A stretch of 40,095 nt of DNA from NCBI RefSeq assembly GCF_018986435.1, contig NZ_JAHMIN010000046.1, positions 1-40,095 on the forward strand. The letters run 5' to 3'. The notes below the pieces were generated by a model. It made no database searches. It saw only the letters and a list, made by a program, of their open reading frames with translations, and was not told the origin of the DNA. Source of the DNA: Hahella sp. HN01 (GTDB lineage Bacteria; Pseudomonadota; Gammaproteobacteria; Pseudomonadales; Oleiphilaceae). Position numbers and translations under genes: made by a program. Positions 32,877 through 40,095 of this stretch are shown here, one piece after another (position 1 is the first letter of the stretch; the number at the start of each line of letters is the position of its first letter).

Positions 32877-35189
32877 GTGAAATTAAAGCTTTTAGTAGCT
32901 GTCATGGCCGCCATGACAGGCAGCTACGCCTTATACCACCAGTTAGGCGATGGATCGTCGGACGCCACTTCGGCGTCGGTGGAAAACGCTCAATCATCCG
33001 CTCAGACTGTCGCAGCCGCGACGGCGATGACGCCTGGCTCCGCGCCAGCGGGTGCGCCGGCCTCTGCGAAGTCCTCAGGCGATGCGCCCAGTATGGCGGA
33101 TGTTGAGGACTTTGTAGCCAATCTAGATGATCAGGCGGATACGGGTTATCAGTCCCCCAATGCACAGTTTTCGCCCCCCGCGGCTGGCGCTGACCTATTT
33201 CAGGGCGAGCGCACTGCTGGGGTTGGCGCGCCTTTCCATCTGAAACCGAATGGCGATCAGCCGCTGGTGGCCAGCGACGCCAATATGGCCAAGCAGGCGA
33301 TTATGATGGGCGGCAAGCAATTGCTGAATATCAGCGAAAACGACGACCTGGAGTTGAAAACCTCCAAGCGTGATGACGAAGGCAACGTCTATTACAAATT
33401 CGCCCAGGAATATAACGGCGTGCCTGTGCACGGCCGTGAAACAGTGGTGCAGGCGTCCGGCCAGGACGAAATCAGTCTGGTGACCGGCGAATTCGAGCCG
33501 GGCATCCAATTGGACGTTAATCCTGGTTTGAACGGTCAGGTGGCGTTCAACAAAGCGGTCGACAGTATGCGCGACACCCTCAAGGGCGAGCCAAGATTCC
33601 GCGAAGATCCAAGCCTGCAGATTTATGTGTCCGAAGCGGATGGTCCGGTCCTGACCTGGCGCTCTGTGGTGGAATACACCACCACCGACGAAGGCTATCG
33701 CGTAGATGAAATCTTCGTTGACGCCAACAGCGGCAAGATCGTGGATAAACTGCCGCGTTTCTACTCGGCGTTGTCGCGCAGCGTTCACTCCATCGACCGT
33801 CAGTGTTTCGATCCTAACTGGGGCAGCAACATCCTGCCGGGCCGTGAAGTGTCGCCTAATGCAGATGAGCACGCCAAATCCGCTTACGACAACTCCGGTT
33901 ACACCTACTGGTTCTACGACAACATGTTCAACCGCGACTCCTTTGACGGCCGCGGTAAGAAGATGGTCAGCACTGTACACGCGATGTTCTCTTCTCCGAA
34001 TGGCGGCTGTTCCGGCGATAACGCTTACTTCAACGGCGAGCAGATGATCTATGGCGAAGGCGGCAGCATGTTGCAGAACCCCGCTGGCGCGCTGGATATC
34101 GTCGCTCACGAGCTGACTCACGGCGTGACGTTCTCCGAAAGTAACCTGACCTATCGCAATGAGTCCGGTGCGATCAACGAAGCGTTGTCTGATATCTTCG
34201 GCGCTGGCGCTGAAACTTACATGATGTCTGGCGGCAGCTCCAGCGGTAAGCCTTCCGGCGGTCTGAAGCCTCAGCGCAGCAACTGGACGCTGGGTGAGAA
34301 GGCTTCTCCGAACGGCAGCATGATGCGCGATATGACCGACCCTGTGGCCGACGGGCAGAGCCGTGACAGCTACGACTCTCGTTACACGGGCTCGGAAGAC
34401 AACGGCGGCGTTCACCTTAACAGCGGCATCATGAACCTGGCGTTCTATCTGCTGTCTGAAGGCGGCGTTCACCCTCGCGGTAAAACCACCAACCGGGTGA
34501 CCGGCATCGGAATGGAAAAAGCGCTGGCGATCTACTATCACGCCAACACCAATTTGTTCACCGCTTCCACCAACTTCGCTTCCGCGCGGACGCGTCTGGC
34601 GCAATCAGCGGAAACGCTGTACGGCGAATGCTCCCAGGAATGGCACTCCATTCATGAGTCTTTCGACGCTGTAAAAGTGCAGGGCAGCTGGACGCCTTGT
34701 GACGATGGCGGCGATGACGGTGGAGACGACGGCGGCGACAATGGCGGAGATGACGGCGGTGATAACGGAGGGGACGACGGTGGAGATAACGGCGGCGATA
34801 CTGGCTCCGTTTCAGTTTCCAGCGCGAAAGCCTCCAGCACCTACAGCAGCAGATACCAGGCTTCGAATCTGCATGACGGTTCTCTGTCTACGCCTTGGGT
34901 GTCTTCCACTATCTACAACAGCTATCAGCAACAGTGGGTGATGTTGGATCTGGGCAGCGCCAGAAGCATGTCCGGTATGACCATCAACTGGGATGGCGGC
35001 AACTTCGCTGGTTCTTATGACATCTATGTCTGGCAGAATGGCCAGTGGGTGCGTGCGCAACGCATCAGACAGTACCGCTCCGGCGCGGCGGATATCCCGC
35101 TGCAAGCCAACTCTCAGTATGTGCTAGTCACCATGCGCTACGGCAACTACGGCCGTTGGTACGCCATTGACGAAATCACGCTGAGATAA
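32877..35189 (+). CDS. Secreted M4 (thermolysin/vibriolysin-like) metalloprotease with discoidin-like domain
   Basis: The protein has 770 residues from a GTG start preceded by GAGAGGGG. The order is: signal sequence, Ala/Ser-rich stretch, FTP and PepSY-type propeptide (about 140-290), then the M4 catalytic domain (about 300-605). Zinc ligands are His411 and His415 with catalytic Glu412 (VAHELTHG). The third ligand is Glu435 (GAINEALSD), exactly 24 residues on as in thermolysin. His513 (GGVHLNSGI) matches the transition-state histidine. An acidic Asp/Asn-Gly repeat linker (609-641) joins a C-terminal F5/8C discoidin-like domain (about 645-770; ASSTYSSRYQASNLHDG, WVMLDLGSARSMSGMTINW). That domain probably binds carbohydrate or surfaces. 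Expected to be a secreted zinc endopeptidase. Confidence 0.95.
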   Translation: MKLKLLVAVMAAMTGSYALYHQLGDGSSDATSASVENAQSSAQTVAAATAMTPGSAPAGAPASAKSSGDAPSMADVEDFVANLDDQADTGYQSPNAQFSPPAAGADLFQGERTAGVGAPFHLKPNGDQPLVASDANMAKQAIMMGGKQLLNISENDDLELKTSKRDDEGNVYYKFAQEYNGVPVHGRETVVQASGQDEISLVTGEFEPGIQLDVNPGLNGQVAFNKAVDSMRDTLKGEPRFREDPSLQIYVSEADGPVLTWRSVVEYTTTDEGYRVDEIFVDANSGKIVDKLPRFYSALSRSVHSIDRQCFDPNWGSNILPGREVSPNADEHAKSAYDNSGYTYWFYDNMFNRDSFDGRGKKMVSTVHAMFSSPNGGCSGDNAYFNGEQMIYGEGGSMLQNPAGALDIVAHELTHGVTFSESNLTYRNESGAINEALSDIFGAGAETYMMSGGSSSGKPSGGLKPQRSNWTLGEKASPNGSMMRDMTDPVADGQSRDSYDSRYTGSEDNGGVHLNSGIMNLAFYLLSEGGVHPRGKTTNRVTGIGMEKALAIYYHANTNLFTASTNFASARTRLAQSAETLYGECSQEWHSIHESFDAVKVQGSWTPCDDGGDDGGDDGGDNGGDDGGDNGGDDGGDNGGDTGSVSVSSAKASSTYSSRYQASNLHDGSLSTPWVSSTIYNSYQQQWVMLDLGSARSMSGMTINWDGGNFAGSYDIYVWQNGQWVRAQRIRQYRSGAADIPLQANSQYVLVTMRYGNYGRWYAIDEITLR
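34701..34799 (+). repeat. 12-bp tandem repeat encoding an Asp/Asn-Gly linker
   Basis: About eight imperfect 12-base units of the form GAYRAYGGNGGN encode Asp-Asp/Asn-Gly-Gly repeats between the protease and the discoidin-like domain. Third positions vary, so the repeat is old or under codon drift. The unit preserves frame. Confidence 0.9.
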
Positions 35190-35198
35190 TCTGCGTTG

Positions 35199-35224
35199 AG
35201 GGGCGCTTGTCGCCCCTTTTGTTT
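35199..35224 (+). terminator. Intrinsic terminator after the M4 protease
   Basis: The stem AGGGGCG / CGCCCCT (35199-35205 and 35211-35217) has a CTTGT loop and is followed by TTTGTTT. It starts 10 bases after the stop codon. Confidence 0.85.
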
Positions 35225-35323
35225 CCGGCGCCGTTGGGACGTTGATGCGGCGTCGGGCCTTCAGCCCGGAGGAGACTGCCTCCCTCAAAAATAACAACGC
35301 GGCAGTATAGAGACAAAATCAAA

Positions 35324-35548
35324 ATGAATATCAGAAATGAACTTGCTCCCATTCTTCTGCAAGCCGTATCGGATGCGATTCAATTCAATCGCGCGATTAT
35401 GGACGGCGGCTTCTTAAACGATTCGGAAAGTCACTTCGAGTATTTGGTGAGTTTGAATCACCTTCTTCATTATTTGGAGGAGGAGTACAAAAAAATAGAA
35501 GCAGAGGTGGGCATGCCTCTGAATCTATTAGCGTTGGAGAGCGCCTGA
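35324..35548 (+). CDS. Small hypothetical protein
   Basis: The protein has 74 residues, predicted largely helical and acidic (LHYLEEEYKKIEAEVG). It has no signal peptide, no transmembrane segment and no recognised motif. The ribosome binding site is weak (GAGA). The composition looks like a real protein, and the gene stands alone between the protease terminator and the convergent HAD gene. Confidence 0.55.
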   Translation: MNIRNELAPILLQAVSDAIQFNRAIMDGGFLNDSESHFEYLVSLNHLLHYLEEEYKKIEAEVGMPLNLLALESA

Positions 35549-35586
35549 GGCAGGCGCGTAGTGAGTCAGTGGCCGCCCGGATTGTG

Positions 35587-36228
35587 TTATGGTCGCCGGC
35601 TCAATAAATGGACCAGTTCTCTCATGTCATGAAAGCATAAGGCCGCACCTGCGGCCTTTTGTTTTTCCGCATCCATGTCCGCACTATAGGCGTACACCGT
35701 CATACCTGCGGCCACAGCGGCGGTGATGCCCGCTGTGGAGTCCTCCACCACCACACAGCGTTCAGGCGCTACTTCCAGTGCGGAGGCGGCGTGCAGATAG
35801 ATATCCGGCGCAGGCTTGGGGTTCTCAACATCTTCGACGCAGAAACAGTGATCGAAATAGGCATGCAGGCCGGTCCGGTTGAGTTTGAAGTCCATGTCTT
35901 CACGCAGGGCGTTGGTCGCCATGGCCTTGGGTAGATGGATCGCCTGTAGTGTTTCTTCTACGTAAGGGACCGTTTTCAGACCAGTGTGCATGGCTTCCCA
36001 GAAGCCGGTGCGCAGGCGATGGTGGGTGTCCTCCGGTAACGCCCGCCCCAGCAGGCCGGCGGCGGTGATCAGGTTGGCTTCCGTGGTTTGTCCAGTGAAG
36101 TGGGTATGCATTTCCATATGGGACAAATGCAGTCCCTGTTCCGCCAGCAGGCTCATGAATACTTCGTTGGTGAGGCGCTCGGTATCCACCAGCACGCCAT
36201 CGCAGTCAAAAATAACAGCGTCGTACAT
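35587..36228 (-). CDS. HAD superfamily phosphatase (subfamily IA, YieH-like)
   Basis: The protein has 213 residues from MYDAVIFDCDGVLVDTE. An ATG at 36240 adds four residues, and the frame is open to 36309 without a good start. Motif I is DCDGV (Asp8, Asp10), motif II lies near MATNAL, motif III is the Lys in NPKPAPDIYLHAA and motif IV is VVVEDSTAGITAAVAAG. These are the marks of sugar-phosphate phosphatases or beta-phosphoglucomutase-like enzymes. The substrate is unknown. Ribosome binding site candidates are weak for both starts. Confidence 0.9.
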   Translation of the reverse strand: MYDAVIFDCDGVLVDTERLTNEVFMSLLAEQGLHLSHMEMHTHFTGQTTEANLITAAGLLGRALPEDTHHRLRTGFWEAMHTGLKTVPYVEETLQAIHLPKAMATNALREDMDFKLNRTGLHAYFDHCFCVEDVENPKPAPDIYLHAASALEVAPERCVVVEDSTAGITAAVAAGMTVYAYSADMDAEKQKAAGAALCFHDMRELVHLLSRRP

Positions 36229-36336
36229 ATACTTCTGCATGCATTGATCCAGGGTGAGTGAGAGGTAGGGTGTTCGGACAGTATACCGGGCGGATGGCCC
36301 TAACGGCATTTATACGTGCGTATAGGCGCGCCCAAG

Positions 36337-36367
36337 AAAAGGTTTCTCCTACGCGGAGAAACCTTTT
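36337..36367. terminator. Strong bidirectional terminator between pectate lyase and HAD genes
   Basis: The perfect 13-bp stem AAAAGGTTTCTCC / GGAGAAACCTTTT has a TACGC loop. The A and T ends of the stem provide a U-tract in either direction. It lies 19 bases beyond the pectate lyase stop on the minus strand and would insulate the HAD gene from it. Confidence 0.85.
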
Positions 36368-36385
36368 GATCAATAGATGTAGAAA

Positions 36386-37654
36386 TCAGTAACTGGAAAC
36401 GTCCGAGTGGTCCACCTTACAGCTGGCGGTGTTCCAGGCTTCGCCTTTTTTCTCGGACTTGCCGTCGCCTTTGTTCACGCCTTTATATTCCACGCAGATT
36501 TTGGGCTTGCCGGATTTGTAGTTTTTGACTTTCAGGTTGCGAATGGTGGCGGTGTCCTTGTAATTGCTGTTGACGCCAGCGAGTCCACTGGATAGCGAGC
36601 CTTCGACGATGACGTTATCGACGATCAAATGCCGGGGGCCGCCATTGTTTTTGCAGTCGCCGCAGGAACGCCATAACTTGCCGTTATCGCCTTTGATAGT
36701 GAAGCCGCCGGTGATAATCGTTGTGCTGTTCTTGGAGTTGTGCTGGAAGATCTTGTCCGGCTTGCCGCCAGGACCGCCATTCCTGTTGTAAGCCCAGCCG
36801 CCAATGATGGTCATGGTCCCGCCTTCCGCCGAGTGAGTGGCGGCGTCTTCACAGATGTCTTCCCAGACCACATTTTCCAGCGTGCAATTGCCGCTGTCGC
36901 AGTGAATGCCGTCGGAACCGCCATCAGCGGCGATGCGCAGGTTCTTCACGCTGGCGTTGATCAGAGTAAGCACCGGCGGCTGGTGTTCATCATCGCTGTT
37001 GCAGGACAGTCCGATAGTCTTGCCGCCGCAATCCACGCTTTTGTTTTTAATCGTGGCGCCGGCGAAACATTCATCAGCATTGCCGGAACCGCCGGATGGC
37101 GTGGCGGACTGTGCGGCGGTGCTGGCGACGGCGCCGTTAGTGTCTGTGTACTTGATCCAGTACCAGTAGGTGGAGCCATTGTTGACCTTGGTGTCGGTGA
37201 AAGTGCGGTCGGAGCCGGCCAGTCTGGCGATGCGCTGACGGCCAATAGGGTTGGCGTCGGTGTCGCGCATCACCTGCACATTACGCAGGGTGCCGCTGGC
37301 GCTCCACGACAACTTCACCCTGCCGTCGTCGCCGTTGGCTTGCAAGGTGACGGTGATTGCGGCTCCCGCGCCGTCACCGGGGCTGGCGACGTTTTCACGA
37401 ATGGAGCATTCCTTCACGGACTTGGCCGGGTTCGGATCGACCCCGAATGTGGCGACGTCACAGGAGAATGCGCCGTTTAGCGATTTATAGACGAATTTAC
37501 CGGCGGCTCCAAAAGCTACCTGAGTTTGACTGCTGACCATACAGGTTTGACCGCTTTTACAAAGCGTGGCGAAGCCGTCTGGTCTATTGGCGGCGGCCTG
37601 AAGACTTGTTGCTGAGGCAAGCAGAGTCAGGCCTAAAGCGAATTTACGAAACAT
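36386..37654 (-). CDS. Secreted modular PL3 pectate lyase
   Basis: The protein has 422 residues. The start at 37654 has GGAG 7 bases upstream and gives a signal peptide (MFRKFALGLTLLASATSLQAA). The frame is open to 37861 but overlaps the next gene. Residues about 22-95 form a Cys-containing N-terminal module (LCKSGQTCMVSS, FSCDVATFG). Residues about 100-190 look like a fibronectin type III domain (RVKLSWSASGTLRNVQVMRD, STYWYWIKYTDTNG). The PL3 beta-helix runs from about 196 to the end (GSDGIHCDSGNCTLENVVWEDICEDAA, KIFQHNSKNSTTIITGGFT, GPRHLIVDNV). PL3 enzymes cleave polygalacturonate by Ca2+-dependent beta-elimination. It fits a marine plant- or algal-polymer degrader. Confidence 0.93.
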   Translation of the reverse strand: MFRKFALGLTLLASATSLQAAANRPDGFATLCKSGQTCMVSSQTQVAFGAAGKFVYKSLNGAFSCDVATFGVDPNPAKSVKECSIRENVASPGDGAGAAITVTLQANGDDGRVKLSWSASGTLRNVQVMRDTDANPIGRQRIARLAGSDRTFTDTKVNNGSTYWYWIKYTDTNGAVASTAAQSATPSGGSGNADECFAGATIKNKSVDCGGKTIGLSCNSDDEHQPPVLTLINASVKNLRIAADGGSDGIHCDSGNCTLENVVWEDICEDAATHSAEGGTMTIIGGWAYNRNGGPGGKPDKIFQHNSKNSTTIITGGFTIKGDNGKLWRSCGDCKNNGGPRHLIVDNVIVEGSLSSGLAGVNSNYKDTATIRNLKVKNYKSGKPKICVEYKGVNKGDGKSEKKGEAWNTASCKVDHSDVSSY

Positions 37655-37814
37655 TATGTTCTCCGAATTTATGGTTTTTGTTGACCCTGAAAACGAATGC
37701 GCTTGTGTTGTTATTGGCTTATTAGTTTTTATGTGCGGTGCTGGCCTTAACCAGTTCAACTTTGTTTGGCGTAGATTCCCTCCTGTGTAGACTGCCTTTA
37801 TGAAGCCGACCCGC

Positions 37815-38732
37815 TCATTGCGTTTGCAGTGAGGCGAGCAGGCTGTCTTCCATTTCTTCAAAGCTCAGCACTTCAAAATCCGTTAACGCCGCCATTTGCT
37901 CTTCGTCGAGATAGGCGGAAGCTTCCTGCAGATAGTCATCCCGATAACGGGTTAGCGCTTTGACTGCTTCATCCGCCATAGCGCGTTTATTACTCTGGGC
38001 GGTGGCGTAATCGCGCATGGCGATATTGAATGCTTCTTTGTGGCGGAGTTTGGCGAGGAGCAGCGTGCGTTCCTGCTCGTGACTAAGCGGATTGACTGCG
38101 CTCAGACTGTCAGTGACTTCTTTCAGTTGATGTTGTTCAAATTCTGAATTGCGGGTGAGTTCAAACAGGCGCGAGCTGTTTGCATCCAGCAGATCGACAA
38201 TGCGTTGGTCCACCTCGTCCAGCGCCTGGGTGCGCAGCTGGGCGTGCTCTTCGATGCTTTCTGGGGCGGAGAAATAGTTCACTGTGGGCAGCGCGGCGAG
38301 GCGCTCTCGCTCGAGCAACAGACTTTGCAATTGTTTCTCTGTTGTGGCGTCGAGGGATAGTTCGGAAAACAAGACGCGGTATTTTTCGCTGACCGCTTGT
38401 TGCAAGCTTGACTCTTCCGCCTCCAGTAGTGGTTGTGCGGCGCTATGCGCTAGAGATGAGCGTGCGGTTATGGCTGGTCCTGAGGTAATGCGTGACGCTG
38501 GATTCTCCGGAGATGCTTGCTGTTTCCGCCGTTCTACGGGATGTTCCAGGTAGGCGTTGAACGCGGCTACGGCCTCCAGGTAGCGAGCGTCTTGCTGCTG
38601 TGTATGTTCTTGAAAACGTTTTCTTTCCTGGTCAAATTTTAATTCCAGATTTTTATTTTCAACCCACAGGTAAGTGGCTGCCGCAGCACAGACGAGCGCG
38701 CATGCCGACATGCCTGCTGAGAACCTGGTCAT
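37815..38732 (-). CDS. Membrane-anchored coiled-coil protein of unknown function
   Basis: The protein has 305 residues. GGAGT stands just before the ATG. One N-terminal transmembrane helix (about 6-24) is followed by a long, charged, mostly helical periplasmic part. Glu/Gln/Leu-rich heptad-like stretches occur near 28-60 and through 100-300 (TTEKQLQSLLLERERLAAL, LLLAKLRHKEAFNIAMRDYA). I see no enzyme motif. The overall build recalls helical chaperones of secreted enzymes, but there is no direct evidence of a partner. It precedes the pectate lyase by 160 bases on the same strand. Confidence 0.75.
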   Translation of the reverse strand: MTRFSAGMSACALVCAAAATYLWVENKNLELKFDQERKRFQEHTQQQDARYLEAVAAFNAYLEHPVERRKQQASPENPASRITSGPAITARSSLAHSAAQPLLEAEESSLQQAVSEKYRVLFSELSLDATTEKQLQSLLLERERLAALPTVNYFSAPESIEEHAQLRTQALDEVDQRIVDLLDANSSRLFELTRNSEFEQHQLKEVTDSLSAVNPLSHEQERTLLLAKLRHKEAFNIAMRDYATAQSNKRAMADEAVKALTRYRDDYLQEASAYLDEEQMAALTDFEVLSFEEMEDSLLASLQTQ

Positions 38733-38913
38733 ATCCGTGACTCCTGTTTGTCTTGAGGTTGTTGTGATTGTTTATTAATCAGTGGGCGTTAAGCGCATTA
38801 AATGTTAGTTAATCTACCTGCGGCGTGAAAACCGGTTAAACGGCATAGACTGGTTGAGTGCTCAGCTGTCTAGCCATGGCAATTGCGGGGTTTTATCTTG
38901 AGGAATGGAGCGA

Positions 38914-39784
38914 TTAATGCTCCAGGGACGTGCGAAGAAATCTGGTTACCCGCTCCTCGTACTCTTGTGCCGAGAAGTCATAGAAATCCTGATGATGGGC
39001 GCCCACCGCCAGCCAGAGAGATTTGGGCTCTGGGGCATTGGCGAAAAGGCGTTTTGATTCTGGCAATGTCGTGTGTTCATCCTCCGTACCGGCAATGATC
39101 AGGACGGGCGCCCGCACACGTTTGATGGCTTCTTCCGGCTTCAACTCATCCAGACTGACGCCTAAACGTAATGGGATTTGTGCGGTTAACAATGGCGTCA
39201 GCCATTCTCCCAGCGCGCCGAGTCGCATAGACAAACGATTGCTGACGGCTTGTTCGATGTTCGGGTAAACGGCTTCCAGAACATAGGCGTCCGCTGGCGC
39301 GGGCGACTGTCCCAGCAGGCTTGCCGCGCCGCCGAGAGAGACGCCAATAATCGCCACCTTGGCGCACTGGCGTTTGCGTGCGCAAATAAGCGACGGCGGA
39401 TCTGACGTTGTCCGACTCACGGTAGCCAAACGTGATGTGCTCCCCAGGCGTTTCGCCATGGGCTTGAAGGTCTATCAGCAATGAGGAATATCCTGACTTC
39501 TGCAGGAACAGGGCGCGCCTGATCATACTGGTGCGATCGGAGCGTACGCCGTGTAGAAGCAACACGCATTGCTGGCCGATGGCGGGGGCATACCAACCGC
39601 TGACGCCGTCAAACTGCACTGCTTGCGCGTTCAGGGAGGCGGGCGGTGAGGGAAGGGGATGATTGACGGAGGCGGATAGCGCGCCACCGGCGGTCCATAC
39701 CGCCGCGAGACCTAAAACCAGTGCGCCCGTGGCGAAAGCGATACGTTTTTTGAGTTTTTTCATGGGGTTGGAGGACTTCATCAT
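38914..39784 (-). pseudogene. Alpha/beta-hydrolase gene interrupted by a frameshift
   Basis: Two overlapping minus-strand frames together spell one complete hydrolase. The first (from 39784, or Met8 at 39763) gives a transmembrane anchor, CVLLLHGVRSDRTSMIRRA and LIDLQAHGETPGEHITFGYRESDNVRSAVAYLRTQTP. The second continues AKVAIIGVSLGGAASLLGQSP (Ser elbow GVSLGG), LIIAGTEDEHTT (Asp) and VGAHHQDFY (His). The switch falls at about 39360-39375, where one base too many (or two too few) changes the frame. The first frame then runs on into unrelated Arg-rich text. It is a real frameshift mutation or a sequencing error. The intact protein would be a membrane-anchored serine hydrolase. Confidence 0.85.
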
Positions 39785-40095
39785 CGCGATAGATATCTAC
39801 ATCGGCGCCGAAACACATATAGCGGGACGGGGACAAGTATGTCGATTTGCGGCCCTTTCGGAAACTGGTTATTTCAGAGCTAGACAATGAGGTGGGGTGA
39901 GACGACGCAGCATTGAGCTGCGCCGAGAGAAGGGACGAAGTAAGGAGTTAGGGAACCTCTGAATAACCCATAGTTATCCCAATATCCCTCTCCATTGTGC
40001 ATTTGGCCCAACCATATACTGCTTTTTCCAACAACTTTCGCCCCTTTCAGGGCGGAAGTGGGCCTATCGCCCTATATCCGCAGCTCTTTCCACAC
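39785..40095. other. Right-edge region without a gene
   Basis: I find no coding frame in these 311 bases. From about 39950 the sequence changes character (AT/pyrimidine-rich, with AGGGAACCTCTGAATAACCC). It contains a small hairpin, CGCCC-CTTTCA-GGGCG, at 40039-40054. The left part is ordinary upstream sequence of the broken hydrolase. Confidence 0.4.
39948..40095. mobile_element. Possible non-coding end of an insertion sequence
   Basis: The text GGGAACCTCTGAATAACCC resembles terminal repeats seen at ends of IS4/IS5-like elements, and the following ~130 bases differ in composition from the neighbourhood. No transposase frame is present before the window ends. The identification rests on recollection of similar termini and is weak. 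Confidence 0.25.

Noticed and set aside
33195-34604. 469-codon open frame on the minus strand opposite the M4 protease
   Set aside because: The plus-strand frame carries the complete thermolysin motif set. The minus frame has no ribosome binding site and shadow-like composition.
34701-34799. Short regular repeats that might suggest a CRISPR-like array
   Set aside because: The units are contiguous 12-base codon repeats inside the M4 protease frame, with no spacers.

Overview
This window looks like chromosome from a free-living, probably marine gammaproteobacterium. The evidence is moderately high GC, dense but loosely organised gene order, a six-gene Mrp/Pha-type Na+(K+)/H+ antiporter operon, and several secreted polymer-degrading enzymes: a copper polysaccharide monooxygenase, an M4 metalloprotease and a PL3 pectate lyase. 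The gene style recalls Hahella and relatives (Oceanospirillales). That placement comes from recollection of these families and was not searched. No rRNA, tRNA, CRISPR array or prophage is visible.

Layout. 1-1.63 kb: the 3' end of a phosphorelay protein (proline/threonine repeat linker plus Hpt domain), a small exported protein and a membrane protein. 1.65-9.85 kb, minus strand: a YgiQ-type radical SAM protein, then the Mrp operon phaAB-C-D-E-F-G read right to left. 10.3-13.6 kb, plus strand: an exported thioredoxin-like protein, an exported alpha-carbonic anhydrase and a modular AA10 lytic polysaccharide monooxygenase. 13.8-18.4 kb: an SDR oxidoreductase convergent with a large CHASE/PAS hybrid histidine kinase. 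18.7-20.8 kb: a PanB-like enzyme, an ERI-1-type DEDDh exonuclease and a short, divergent endonuclease V-like protein. 20.8-24.0 kb: an orphan periplasmic binding protein, an exported TIM-barrel glycosidase-like protein and an HD-domain phosphohydrolase.

24.4-28.0 kb: a small outer-membrane barrel overlapping a lipoprotein with four Ig-like repeats, then a GRDP-like membrane protein with a Cys/Gly/Ser tail, and a second orphan binding protein paralogous to the one at 20.8 kb. 28.0-31.0 kb, minus strand: a tight operon of hotdog thioesterase, exported protein and FosA, followed by an SGNH hydrolase and a lipase-like hydrolase. 31.3-36.3 kb: a small membrane protein, an AraC regulator, an M4 protease with an acidic Asp-Gly linker and a discoidin-like domain, a small orphan ORF and a HAD phosphatase. 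36.4-39.8 kb, minus strand: a modular PL3 pectate lyase, a membrane-anchored coiled-coil protein and an alpha/beta hydrolase gene broken by a frameshift. The last ~140 bases resemble the non-coding end of an insertion sequence, but no transposase is in the window.

The parts with the best chance of being something new are: (a) the exonuclease / divergent endonuclease V pair; (b) the barrel / Ig-lipoprotein / GRDP-like cluster; (c) the two orphan binding-protein paralogues without transporters.
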